This document shows positions 50,799 through 60,559 of a stretch of 64,000 nt of DNA, piece by piece. A model generated the notes under the pieces. That model was not told the DNA's origin. It saw only the letters and a program-made list of their open reading frames with translations, and made no database searches. Each line of letters starts with the position of its first letter. Positions within the stretch are counted from its first letter, which is position 1. This stretch comes from Olivibacter oleidegradans (lineage in GTDB: Bacteria; Bacteroidota; Bacteroidia; Sphingobacteriales; Sphingobacteriaceae): positions 1,798,001 through 1,862,000 of the forward strand of contig NZ_JBHLWO010000002.1 in the NCBI RefSeq assembly GCF_042432805.1, in the 5' to 3' direction. A program made the position numbers and the translations under genes.

Positions 50799-53700
50799 TT
50801 AGTCTGCCGGGGGAATACCGCTGATACCCCATGCTTGATTAGGTTCGGATCCCATTTCCAGAACTAGTGTACCGCCTTTTAACACCTCTGCAGCCGGTAA
50901 CCAGCAATCGTTCCATACTTTTCCGTTCAGATAAGCTTTTTGTATGTAAATATTTCGTTTACTTGTGTTTTTTGCTTCAATGGTAAAGCTTTGACCTCTT
51001 CCAAAACGCCCACCGAGATTAACTGTCACTTTCTTAAAAATGGGGCTGCCGATCTCATAAATTGGATTGACGCGGGTTCCTCCATCAGTTTGGAAGAGTC
51101 CTAACGCATTCATGACAAACCAAGCGCTCATTTGCCCTTGATCTTCATCACCCAAATATGCATTTGCTTCGCCATGCCCATAGTAACGCTCCATAATGGC
51201 ACGACTCCATTTTTGTGTTAGCCACGGCCGCTTAACCCAGTTGAATAGAAAGGCAAAGTGCATGGATTGTTGGTTTCCCTGCACCACCGGATAATCCCAG
51301 TATTGATCATTCGGACCATTGAAACGCCAGCGGTAGCTTTCACCAAAGCCCCATTCCAATCGTTTGACAAAAGTTTCTTCACCAATTTTTTGTGCTAAAC
51401 CTGTTACGTCCTGCGGCACAAAATAGGTCAATTGCCATGCATTTCCCTCTACGTAATGTTTATTAGCTCCTGATTTGAAAGGATCAAAATCAGGTAACCA
51501 GTTTCCATTCTTATCCCGCATCCTTGCATAACCCGTTGTAGTATCAATCGCATTTTTCCACCAGGACCCTCGGTTGGCAAAAATTTGGTATTCCTTTTCT
51601 TTACCAAGGGCTTTGGCAAATTGACCGACAGTCCAGTCGTCATAGCTATATTCCAGCGAATTGGAAAAGCGGCCTTCATCGAAAGGAACATAATGATGCT
51701 TAAGATAAGTCGCCAAATCGCGATTGCCGGCATAACCTCCTTCTACCGGTCCGGATAAGGTTGTCTGCATTTTATACGCTGCTTTAAAGGCCTTTTCTAC
51801 ATCATAATTACGGATTCCCATTTGATAAGCCCCTACAATAAGTGGTATCTCATGTTCAGCAACCATCACCGGAATATATTCCATACCCGCCGGTCCTTTG
51901 GCCAACCAGCCATTGGCATCGTACATTGCCAATTGTGATCGAACCCATTTATTTGACCACTCGGGCGTAATCAAGTTCCAGAACTGATTAAGGTTCCAGA
52001 AGGTATTCCAAAAAGCGTCACACCCTAGGGCCCGATCGCTTGTATCACTAAAACGGCGTACCTTTTCATCTGCAGACACCCAGCTTCCATCTACGTCACT
52101 AAAGGTATTCCTACTCGCTAGGGAACGATACATATTGGTATAGAAGCGTTGTTTTTGAAAAAAGTCGTCTGATTCTATATGCACACGATTTAATAATTCG
52201 TTCCAAACTTCTCGCTGATTGGCTACTGCTTTATCGAACGACCAACCAAAGGGTTTACTGATTTCCTCCATCAAATTCTGCTCCGCCTGCGTTAAACCGA
52301 CAAAGGAAATACCGGTTCTGACTTGTACAGTATGCTTCTTTCTTAGGTCGAACTCTACAAACATACCGGCGTTTTTTGCATGACCAGTGGATAGTTCCGG
52401 CTGTTTTAACACCTGATCGTCCTTCCAAAAACCCAGTTGTTGAATAGGCTGGTCGAACTCCATCACAAAGTATACGGTATAAGCCTGATCAACACCGCCT
52501 GACCAGACACTTTTCGATAGTTGTTTACTATATCCAACAATGCGGTTAGGTGCAATTTGCTTCAAACTTGCTTCTTCAATTTCATAAGGATATTCACTTG
52601 GGATTTGTAGATCGACCATGACGCGGCCAGTGTCTCCACGATGGTACGTATAACGTTGCAAGCTGCTACGCGTACCCGCGGTTAATTCTGCCGTAATATC
52701 ATAATCGGACAAATCTACCCGATAATAGCCTAAAGGGGCTTTTTCGGTCGACTTATCAATTCTGGATCGGTAACCACTATCAGGCTGGTGCTCGTCACCG
52801 ATACGAATCTGCAAAGGACCTGTCGTCGGAAAAGTCCCCAAACCGGTCATGGTCCATTCATGGATATGGCTAAAAGTCCCGATCGACTCAATGGTAGGGT
52901 CATATCCAGCTTGCCAGCCGCTATTCTGATTATCCGGACTCAACTTCACCATGCTAAACGGCATCCAAGGACCCGGAGCGATCATCCATCGTGAATGGGC
53001 GGCCCCCATCATGGTATTGACATAAGTCGCGGGGCTAGCTTCGCTTTGCGCCGACCGGAGCACCTCACCGCTCTCCTTCAGCTGTCCATTAACAAACAGC
53101 GCGTATTTGCTTTTTTTGGATTGCTTAACAGCCGGCATCGGCGCTTCGAAAATGTAGCGTCCTGAATCAAGCTGCCGCTTAAAAATAGATTGTCCCTCCA
53201 ATTTGACTTCAAGAACGGGGCTTCCTTTTAGGGAAGAAATATCGATCAACAAGGGTTGATAACGCTTACTTGCTTGTTCTATTTCATAGTCAGCGGTTTC
53301 TACACTTCGGATTAAGGCATCATTTGTCGATTTTAAGGAAACTGTGGAGGGTCCTTTCAATAAGAGGTTATCGAAAACAAGCCAACCACCTTGAAGGCTT
53401 GTCAATTGAATCTCATTGAAACCATTTCTTAACAAATTAGGTGGTATTGATATTTCAATCCGTTGTGCATCTGTATTCGAAAAAGGACCGACGGGTTCGG
53501 CCTTTCCTTTACTGCTTTTTAGTTGAAAATGATGAGCCTGTCCGTTGATGGTAACTTTCAATACCGGCGCATGGAGTGGATCAGTCTGCAATATATTAGC
53601 TTCGAAATAAAACTTGTCAGCTTTATGCAGATGCGCTAACTCAAAGTCAATATTTAGGACATGCGAACGTATACCCGCAGTTGGTCCGGTACCTCCCCAT

Positions 53701-53954
53701 TTCGTTGCCGGCCCCGGTAGTACATAAGGCCACTCCTTAGTAGGATCTGAATAACCGATCAGAAAAAAACGATCTTCAAAACCGAAATCATGTGCAATAA
53801 ATTGCTGATATGCATTGGGTGCCAAGGCCATCCCCTGTGGGCTATGATCGGACTTACCAATTTCCCATAAGATTTTTAAATCCTCGTTAGCACGCGCGGT
53901 CAGGGAAACCAATACGGTAAGCAAGGCCCATGTGTATTTTTTTATTCGCATCAT
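50799..53954 (-). CDS. GH92 alpha-mannosidase with N-terminal beta-sandwich domain
   Basis: 1051 residues from ATG 53954; the longest frame starts at 53975 and would overlap the upstream gene by 16 bases. MMRIKKYTWALLTVLVSLTA is a signal peptide. Residues of about 25-305 are beta-sandwich domains resembling the C-terminal domain of family 4 polysaccharide lyases (LWEIGKSDHSPQGMALAPNA, FGFEDRFFLIGYSDP, GGWLVFDNLLLKG). GH92 starts at about 311 (NTMMGAAHSRWMIAPGPW). Hallmarks follow: YVEGNAWQLTYFVPQD (about 835) and GDEDQGQMSAWFVMNALGLF (about 934), carrying the Glu and Asp of the calcium-dependent inverting site. It removes alpha-linked mannose from glycans. Confidence 0.9.
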   Translation of the reverse strand: MMRIKKYTWALLTVLVSLTARANEDLKILWEIGKSDHSPQGMALAPNAYQQFIAHDFGFEDRFFLIGYSDPTKEWPYVLPGPATKWGGTGPTAGIRSHVLNIDFELAHLHKADKFYFEANILQTDPLHAPVLKVTINGQAHHFQLKSSKGKAEPVGPFSNTDAQRIEISIPPNLLRNGFNEIQLTSLQGGWLVFDNLLLKGPSTVSLKSTNDALIRSVETADYEIEQASKRYQPLLIDISSLKGSPVLEVKLEGQSIFKRQLDSGRYIFEAPMPAVKQSKKSKYALFVNGQLKESGEVLRSAQSEASPATYVNTMMGAAHSRWMIAPGPWMPFSMVKLSPDNQNSGWQAGYDPTIESIGTFSHIHEWTMTGLGTFPTTGPLQIRIGDEHQPDSGYRSRIDKSTEKAPLGYYRVDLSDYDITAELTAGTRSSLQRYTYHRGDTGRVMVDLQIPSEYPYEIEEASLKQIAPNRIVGYSKQLSKSVWSGGVDQAYTVYFVMEFDQPIQQLGFWKDDQVLKQPELSTGHAKNAGMFVEFDLRKKHTVQVRTGISFVGLTQAEQNLMEEISKPFGWSFDKAVANQREVWNELLNRVHIESDDFFQKQRFYTNMYRSLASRNTFSDVDGSWVSADEKVRRFSDTSDRALGCDAFWNTFWNLNQFWNLITPEWSNKWVRSQLAMYDANGWLAKGPAGMEYIPVMVAEHEIPLIVGAYQMGIRNYDVEKAFKAAYKMQTTLSGPVEGGYAGNRDLATYLKHHYVPFDEGRFSNSLEYSYDDWTVGQFAKALGKEKEYQIFANRGSWWKNAIDTTTGYARMRDKNGNWLPDFDPFKSGANKHYVEGNAWQLTYFVPQDVTGLAQKIGEETFVKRLEWGFGESYRWRFNGPNDQYWDYPVVQGNQQSMHFAFLFNWVKRPWLTQKWSRAIMERYYGHGEANAYLGDEDQGQMSAWFVMNALGLFQTDGGTRVNPIYEIGSPIFKKVTVNLGGRFGRGQSFTIEAKNTSKRNIYIQKAYLNGKVWNDCWLPAAEVLKGGTLVLEMGSEPNQAWGISGIPPAD

Positions 53955-53959
53955 TCTTT

Positions 53960-55729
53960 TTATTGATTTAAACAAGCTTCATCTTTCACGAAGGCCACCA
54001 CCACTTTTGCTTTCTTTTGTCCCAAGTTTCGAAGGCTATAACCATGAGCTGCTGCCGGGATTGCAAACGTTTCTACGAAGTTAAACACATGCTTCGATCC
54101 ATTAGCAGTTGTCAACTCAATCGACTCTCCTTCTACCAACATCAATACATGACATTGCCCGTGCGTTAAGATATTAACACGATCGTCAAATTCGTAACGG
54201 TCAACCGTGTAGAAATGTTCAGGATGTGTTGGCAAGTGAATCACGCTGCTCTGTTCATCGAGCACCTGTTGTACCGGTTTTGAGATCAGTGTATCTATAA
54301 CAGCCTGCCCCTTTCGTGAGAAATCTAAGTTATCAAAAGCCCGATCAATATTTAAAGGTCGTGGATTTCCTTCTAAATCCGGACGAACCCAATCGTACAT
54401 CTTGAAAGTAAAAATATAAGGTGTCGCACTGATTTCCAGCACCAGGTTATTCTTACCGGAAGCATGGACTGTCCCGTTCGGAATCAGGTATAATCCATGC
54501 TTTTCAGCAGGAAATTTCTGCACGTAATCTTCAATATTCAAGGCTTCATTTTTCTCGAAACTTTGCTCCAGTGCCTGTTTGAAACGTTTGGGTTCGATGT
54601 TGTCCTGAAAGCCAAGATAAACCTTCGCATCTACCTCACAATCAACAATATAATAAGTTTCATCTTGTGTAAAACTTTCGCCAAAATTTTCTCGAATGTA
54701 AGCGGTTCTTGGATGGCACTGAATGGATAGATTTCCCCCCTCATAGGTATCCAGAAAGTCGAAGCGAATAGGAAACTCGTCACCAAAACGTCGATGTGCT
54801 CTTCCTAATACATTTTCGCTTTCCTGATACATCAGTTGATCGAAGGAAATCTCTAGCTGGTTTCCTCCGTCTGTTAGCACCAGGCCGTTTTCAGGGACAA
54901 TCATCTCAAAAGACCAAGCATAATTAGGAACTTCCTGGTCTAGACCAGGTAAATGATTTTTTAACCATTGTCCTCCCCACACACCGGGTTCGAACCAAGG
55001 TCTGACCCTAAAAAAAGATTGTGACATCTGCTTAAGGGTCTTCCGAAGGGCGTCGCCATACATCCAAGAGATTGTATCCGATTCTTGCTGATCTGCCATG
55101 ATACTGATGTGAGGCAGTAGCGCCTTTTTATGTTTATTCAGGACAACCCAATCAACAAAATAAAAACGTTTGTAGGTTTGTTTGTTATCTTGCAGTCGTT
55201 GCGCACCCAGATTGCGTACCAAACCGGCGCGCATACGCTTTTGGATGATGTTTTTAGGAAGATCGATATAGACTATCGGTGCCGTTGAACTACAAAGGGC
55301 AGCGCCGCAGCCATATACTACTATTTGCTGTGCGCTGCCATTGTAAATCAAACTTTTAAGTCGGCCTCCATCAAAAAAATCGACTAAGGATAAAGACGTT
55401 TTCGTTCCAAAGATCGGATCGTCACCTCCAAGAAAAGGCTGTACCATGGTTTCAATGCTCGATGTTGGCAATAAAGCTTGATCAACCGACACGAATCGTA
55501 CTTCTTTACCAAGGCTTTTAAACGATGCTTCCAAATTGCTCACCACGGTATGCCAATCGACACCAATATAACCATCAAGTAAACAAAGAGGTAAATCGCC
55601 TAAAATATTGGTAACCAACGCATCAAAGCCTTTAAAAATTTCGCCTTGCGCCGGATAAGTCGGGCATATTTCATAATTCAGGTTTACTTTTCCATTGGCT
55701 AATTCCATTTCCTTTTGTTGTTGTTCCAT
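53960..55729 (-). CDS. manA: Class I mannose-6-phosphate isomerase with N-terminal kinase-like domain
   Basis: 589 residues. About 236-589 is the cupin-type phosphomannose isomerase: VRPWFEPGVWGGQWLK, LSIQCHPRTAYIRENFGESF (metal His), LYLIPNGTVHASGKNNLVLE (metal His), and a C-terminal cupin (FVETFAIPAAAHGYSL). The first about 235 residues resemble a nucleoside/uridine kinase fold but the P-loop position reads LDGYIGVDWHTVV, lacking GK[ST], so ATP use is unlikely. It converts mannose 6-phosphate to fructose 6-phosphate. Gene gap to GH92: 5 bases. It links mannose released by GH92 to glycolysis. Confidence 0.9.
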   Translation of the reverse strand: MEQQQKEMELANGKVNLNYEICPTYPAQGEIFKGFDALVTNILGDLPLCLLDGYIGVDWHTVVSNLEASFKSLGKEVRFVSVDQALLPTSSIETMVQPFLGGDDPIFGTKTSLSLVDFFDGGRLKSLIYNGSAQQIVVYGCGAALCSSTAPIVYIDLPKNIIQKRMRAGLVRNLGAQRLQDNKQTYKRFYFVDWVVLNKHKKALLPHISIMADQQESDTISWMYGDALRKTLKQMSQSFFRVRPWFEPGVWGGQWLKNHLPGLDQEVPNYAWSFEMIVPENGLVLTDGGNQLEISFDQLMYQESENVLGRAHRRFGDEFPIRFDFLDTYEGGNLSIQCHPRTAYIRENFGESFTQDETYYIVDCEVDAKVYLGFQDNIEPKRFKQALEQSFEKNEALNIEDYVQKFPAEKHGLYLIPNGTVHASGKNNLVLEISATPYIFTFKMYDWVRPDLEGNPRPLNIDRAFDNLDFSRKGQAVIDTLISKPVQQVLDEQSSVIHLPTHPEHFYTVDRYEFDDRVNILTHGQCHVLMLVEGESIELTTANGSKHVFNFVETFAIPAAAHGYSLRNLGQKKAKVVVAFVKDEACLNQ

Positions 55730-55808
55730 AATATTAATCTTTCTTTTTCGTATCTTCTTTTATCCTTAGTCGAATTTTAAGTAATCAGCACATTATTTCC
55801 TATTCATG

Positions 55809-57401
55809 TTAGTAGCCAGGGTTTTGCGTTAAACTAGGATTCCTTTGCAGTTCATCCGTTGGGATTGGTAATAACAAATTCTTTTCTTGTATAATTGCGC
55901 CTTTATCATTTGCATGGCCAATAACCGGTTCAAAACGGATATCTCCGCCGCCATCTACGACTGGTACCGGAAACATCCGCGTGCGTTGGATGTCAAACCA
56001 TTGCCGGCCTTCAAATACCAATTCGCGGTAGCGCTCTTTCCAAACCTCTTGAACAAATTGCTCAACCGAAAGGCCAGCTAAACTTTGTCTCAATTGATTG
56101 ATATCAGATTTCCACAGCGCTCTTGCCCTAACCTGCAAGAGGTAATCAACAGCTTCACCCGTTACACCTTCCGAAAGGGCGATAGCCTCGGCAGCAACCA
56201 ATAGCACATCCGAATAGGTATAAATCGGCAAGTCCTTTCCCGAACTAGCTGTTTCAAAGGTCGCTACATCATCCATCCACATATAAGGAGCCGTAACAAA
56301 ATTCAGGGTTGTACCATTAGATCGGGTTAATGACGAATGGAAGTATTGTTTTTCCTGAATACGGAGGTCATCCGTACGGTTATAACCTTGTAAAAATCTG
56401 GTTGAAGGCCCATAAGCGTTATTGGTAATGGCAAAGACCGTAGAGGATGCCGCTGTAGCCGGGAAAGCCCAGTGTACGTGAGTGGAAGTAGAAATACCTA
56501 CCGCGAACTCATAATAGTAAATGTATTCCGCACTATTATTATCCACCAAACGCAGTTTATTATAGGCCGTACTATTCAGATTAACCGCACCATCCGCGCT
56601 ACGATCGTGCGTAGTTAGCTGGTAAACCCCACTACTGATAACGGACTTAGCAACCGATGCACTTTTCGCATACTCCGCTTTTTGTAGGGGGTAACCTCCC
56701 ATCGTAAGGTAGACATCTGCTAGAAGCGTGGCAGCCGTACCCCTGGTTATCCTTCCACCGTTGTCTGGCATGATCGTCTCCGCAAGTTCTCCTTCATTCA
56801 CGGCAAACTCCAAGTCAGCGGTAATCAAGGCGTACACTTCTTCCAGAGGGCTCTTGGGAACATTTAAATTCTCTAAGCTTTCATAAGGTTCGGTAATCAA
56901 CGGCACTTCGCCAAAAAGTCGAGCGAGTTGAAAATAACCCATCGCCCGAAAATAACGCGCTTCTGCCAACAGCTGATTACGCTGCGTATCTGACAAACCG
57001 GGTGTTGCAGGAATGTATTTAATCGCATTATTGGCACGGGCAATACCCCTATACAAGATGCTCCAAATATCCTGAAAATAGGTAGACAAATTGGTTGCAT
57101 TGAAGGTCATGTTTTGGGCATGCTGTACATGCACCTCCTGCCCCTTGAATTCATTGTCGATATACCCGGTTAAATACGGGCCGAAGAACATTTTCGCACC
57201 GGAATAATGCGTACCCGACCCATCGTAAAGCTGTGGCGCACCCGTTCTGTACAATCCGTTAACGGCATTGATGGCATGCTCCGGCTGTGTGAAATATTGA
57301 CTGCCGGCTATTTCATCTTTAGGTTCCTCTTCCAGAAACTTTTCACATGAGCTGAAAATGACAGCTACTGCAATTAAATATATAATGATAATTGGTTTCA
57401 T
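55809..57401 (-). CDS. SusD/RagB-family lipoprotein (mannoside locus)
   Basis: 530 residues from ATG 57401 (MKPIIIIYLIAVAVIFSSCE; lipobox with Cys19); the longer frame to 57434 adds 11 residues. SusD pattern: LLAEARYFRAMGYFQLARLF then GEVPLITEPYESLENLNVPK, ELVFEGRQWFDIQRTRMFPV, and the ending LLPIPTDELQRNPSLTQNPG. Outer surface binding partner of the SusC encoded 43 bases upstream. It is clearly different from the SusD at 38705. Confidence 0.94.
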   Translation of the reverse strand: MKPIIIIYLIAVAVIFSSCEKFLEEEPKDEIAGSQYFTQPEHAINAVNGLYRTGAPQLYDGSGTHYSGAKMFFGPYLTGYIDNEFKGQEVHVQHAQNMTFNATNLSTYFQDIWSILYRGIARANNAIKYIPATPGLSDTQRNQLLAEARYFRAMGYFQLARLFGEVPLITEPYESLENLNVPKSPLEEVYALITADLEFAVNEGELAETIMPDNGGRITRGTAATLLADVYLTMGGYPLQKAEYAKSASVAKSVISSGVYQLTTHDRSADGAVNLNSTAYNKLRLVDNNSAEYIYYYEFAVGISTSTHVHWAFPATAASSTVFAITNNAYGPSTRFLQGYNRTDDLRIQEKQYFHSSLTRSNGTTLNFVTAPYMWMDDVATFETASSGKDLPIYTYSDVLLVAAEAIALSEGVTGEAVDYLLQVRARALWKSDINQLRQSLAGLSVEQFVQEVWKERYRELVFEGRQWFDIQRTRMFPVPVVDGGGDIRFEPVIGHANDKGAIIQEKNLLLPIPTDELQRNPSLTQNPGY

Positions 57402-57444
57402 TTGATCAACTTTTAAGATTTTCAATGGATTCATATCGCCTTAC

Positions 57445-60400
57445 TTAAAATTGAAAACTAGTGCCTAAAGTGAACGTCCGAGGGCGCGGATACTGGTGAA
57501 AGTATATATTCTGTCCCCATTGATTCGTTCCCCAGGAAGTAGCTTCCGGATCGTAACCTTTAAAGCTGTCGGATTTGATTAAGAAGGCATTTTGGACGCT
57601 TGCATAAATCCGCCAGTTCTTCAGGCCAATTTTGCTCAATTGTGTGTTGCCAAAATTGTAACCCAAACTGATGGCGTTAACCCGAAGGTAAGAGCCATTG
57701 GCCACCCAATGATCGTCAACTTCACTATTCTGTCCGGAATATGGGCCGTTACGAATTTGTTGAATCATGGTATTTTGATTCTCCTCTGTCCAGCTTTCCG
57801 TCAATGTCCATCTAAAGCCATTGGAATAACCGGTACGATCTTCCATCGAGTGGAAGAACTGTTGGAGGATATCTACGCCCATTACAAATTGTAAATCAAC
57901 ATTTAAATCAAAGTTTTTATAGCGAAAGTTGTTGATAAAACTACCGGTCCAATCAGGTAATCCTTTACCAATAATGGTACGCTCGCTGCTGCGCTTCGCT
58001 TCACCGGGAATGGCGCCCACTTTAGCGGCTTCAGCAGCTTCATCCGTACTCCAAGTTCCCAGTCGTCGGTAACCCCAAAAAGAGCTCAGACTTTCACCAA
58101 CCCGGAGAATGGTTTGGCTGCCCGACACCCAGTTTGGCCCGGGGAAGATATCTTCATCATTCGCTCCTAAGGCTTCGATCTTATTTTTATTATAATTGAA
58201 GTTAAGCGTTGTTTCCCAACTGAAATCAGTGGATTTCACCGGGCTACCGCTGATCAACACTTCAACACCTCTATTCGATACAGAGCCAATATTATCCCGA
58301 ACGGCAGCAAAGCCGGTAGAAGTTGGAACGGGGCGATCCAGCAATAGATCGGTTGTGAGCTTATGGTAATAATCGAAACCGAAACTTAAGCGACGATTAA
58401 ATAGCGATAAATCCATCCCAATATCAAACTGTTTTGTTTTCTCCCATTCCAAATTCGGATTCGGCAAACGGTTGATATAACTCTGGGAAACGCGTGTCCC
58501 ATTGATCAATGTTGTTTCTGAAGATATGGTACCTAAGGATTGGTAAGTTGGAATCTCTGTATTGCCTGTTATACCATAACTCGAACGCAATTTTAGTTCA
58601 TCGATAGCCTCCAAATCCGCTAAAAAACGTTCTTGAGATAACACCCAACCCAAACCCACGGATGGGAAAATACCGTATTTATTGTTGGCGCCGAAGCGTG
58701 AGGAACCGTCGACCCGTCCTGTAAAGGTCAGCAGGTATTTACTTTTATAGCTGTAGCTTCCGCGCAAAAAATAGGAATTCATTGACCAACGATCATAGGA
58801 TGAGGTTGGTGCGCCGGGCTGACTAGCGGCCTGGATGCTATTGAAACGGAAGAAATTATCAGAAAAGCCTCTTGCTGAGATCGCATCGGTTTCGGCAGTT
58901 CGTTCTTGCCAACTCAGTCCCAGGACACCGTTGATACGATGATCGCCAAGCTCTTTATTGTAATTTAAATAGGTTTCTTCCTGCCAGTAGAACGAATGTT
59001 GATTCTCAATATAGGCATAACCAAGCGGTGCAGAAATGTTGATTAAATCTGTCGGATCGTAATTCTGGATGAGGTTATCTTGCTTATCGAAACCAAATTG
59101 TGTGCGTAAGTCAAGTCCAGGCAGGATGTGAAAGGTTGCGTAGGTGTTTCCGAATATCTGTGTCCGCTTCCGAAAACGATCTTGGGTTGTTAGCACATGT
59201 ACCGGATTAGGGATGGCTTCAAGCGAATACGCATCACTGATCATTCCACTGTGCGCCCAAGTACCGTCAGGAAATTTCACCGGAAAAATCGGAGGCATTT
59301 CCAACATCGACCTTCTGGGCATTTGGTGGCCTCCCTCCTCTTCAAATTCATTCCCGCGGTTATAATTCACGAGTATATTGGTTCCCAACGACAACCATTT
59401 CTTTGGATTGGCATCATAAGCAAGTTTACCGTTAATACGTTCCAACCAGTTATTGAGCATAATGCCCTCCGTTTTATTGTAATTCATAAAAGCACCGAAG
59501 GAAGATTTTTCTGATTTTCCCAGTACCGATAATTGATGGTTATGCGATACGGCAGTTCGCGTAGCCTCTTCTTGCCAATCGGTATCATACAGGGGATTTC
59601 CCTGTGCATCGAAGAGCCGTGGATCTGATTTAGTAAAGACAGGTGGTGTACCGCTCGGATTATATTTGCTATAATTTTGAAAACCTCGCTCAATTACCTC
59701 CAAAAATTCCGCCGAATTCAGCACCTCCAATTTTTTAGGCAATACCCCCATACTTACAAAGCCATCGTAACCAATGACAAGACCTTCGGTTGGTGCACCA
59801 CGCTTGGTGGTCACAAGAATGACCCCATTAGCACCCCGGGCACCATAGATCGCAGTTGATGAAGCATCTTTCAAGACTTCCATGCGCTCAATGTCATTTG
59901 GATTAAGGAATTGAATGTTCTCCATTACCACGCCGTCTACCACATAAAGTGGGTTCGACGAAGAATTAATCGTACCTAAGCCTCTGATCAGTACCCGAGG
60001 ACTGCCCGTCGGCGAACCTGAGTTTAGAAATACATTTACACCTGATACTTTACCTTTTAAGCCTTGTAGCATATTGTTGGCAGGAACATTTAGTAATTCT
60101 TTTGAGGAGACAACAGCAACAGAACCCGTGAGGTCAGATTTACGCTGGGTACCGTAACCCGTAACGACGACCTCCTCTAAGGCTTCATCATCCGATTGAA
60201 GATTCATGTTAAAGGTACGTTGCTTACCCACCGTAATTTCTTGCGGTTGCATACCGATGTAACTGAATACCAGCACAGCTCGTTCGCTTGCTACCGTTAG
60301 TTGAAATCGTCCTTGAGCATCAGTAATGGTACCATTTGCCGTTCCTTTTTCACTGACACTGGCGCCGGCCAAAGCCATATCGGTCCCCGTGCCCTCGAAC

Positions 60401-60501
60401 ACGCGCCCGGAAATTGGAATGCCTTGCTTTGCAATGGCATTCGATTGAGTTGCTAACAGGATTAATAATCCCAGGAAGTAAAACTTCCAGCGTTTGTACA
60501 T
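57445..60501 (-). CDS. SusC/RagA-family TonB-dependent receptor (mannoside locus)
   Basis: 1018 residues from ATG 60501 (MYKRWKFYFLGLLILLATQS, signal). Carboxypeptidase-regulatory-like domain (ISGRVFEGTGTDMALAGASV, about 29-110), plug with VVTGYGTQRKSDLTGSVAVV, LYVVDGVVMENIQFLNPNDI and VLKDASSTAIYGARGANGVI, then the barrel ending in TFTLGTSFQF. Unlike the SusC at 35157 it has no STN domain, which fits control by the GntR regulator instead of an ECF/FecR pair. It imports mannose-containing oligomers with SusD. Confidence 0.95.
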   Translation of the reverse strand: MYKRWKFYFLGLLILLATQSNAIAKQGIPISGRVFEGTGTDMALAGASVSEKGTANGTITDAQGRFQLTVASERAVLVFSYIGMQPQEITVGKQRTFNMNLQSDDEALEEVVVTGYGTQRKSDLTGSVAVVSSKELLNVPANNMLQGLKGKVSGVNVFLNSGSPTGSPRVLIRGLGTINSSSNPLYVVDGVVMENIQFLNPNDIERMEVLKDASSTAIYGARGANGVILVTTKRGAPTEGLVIGYDGFVSMGVLPKKLEVLNSAEFLEVIERGFQNYSKYNPSGTPPVFTKSDPRLFDAQGNPLYDTDWQEEATRTAVSHNHQLSVLGKSEKSSFGAFMNYNKTEGIMLNNWLERINGKLAYDANPKKWLSLGTNILVNYNRGNEFEEEGGHQMPRRSMLEMPPIFPVKFPDGTWAHSGMISDAYSLEAIPNPVHVLTTQDRFRKRTQIFGNTYATFHILPGLDLRTQFGFDKQDNLIQNYDPTDLINISAPLGYAYIENQHSFYWQEETYLNYNKELGDHRINGVLGLSWQERTAETDAISARGFSDNFFRFNSIQAASQPGAPTSSYDRWSMNSYFLRGSYSYKSKYLLTFTGRVDGSSRFGANNKYGIFPSVGLGWVLSQERFLADLEAIDELKLRSSYGITGNTEIPTYQSLGTISSETTLINGTRVSQSYINRLPNPNLEWEKTKQFDIGMDLSLFNRRLSFGFDYYHKLTTDLLLDRPVPTSTGFAAVRDNIGSVSNRGVEVLISGSPVKSTDFSWETTLNFNYNKNKIEALGANDEDIFPGPNWVSGSQTILRVGESLSSFWGYRRLGTWSTDEAAEAAKVGAIPGEAKRSSERTIIGKGLPDWTGSFINNFRYKNFDLNVDLQFVMGVDILQQFFHSMEDRTGYSNGFRWTLTESWTEENQNTMIQQIRNGPYSGQNSEVDDHWVANGSYLRVNAISLGYNFGNTQLSKIGLKNWRIYASVQNAFLIKSDSFKGYDPEATSWGTNQWGQNIYFHQYPRPRTFTLGTSFQF

Positions 60502-60559
60502 TTTTGTTTCTTTCATCTCATTTAAGTTTTAATAAAGGTTAGTTTATAAGTAGACGTTA

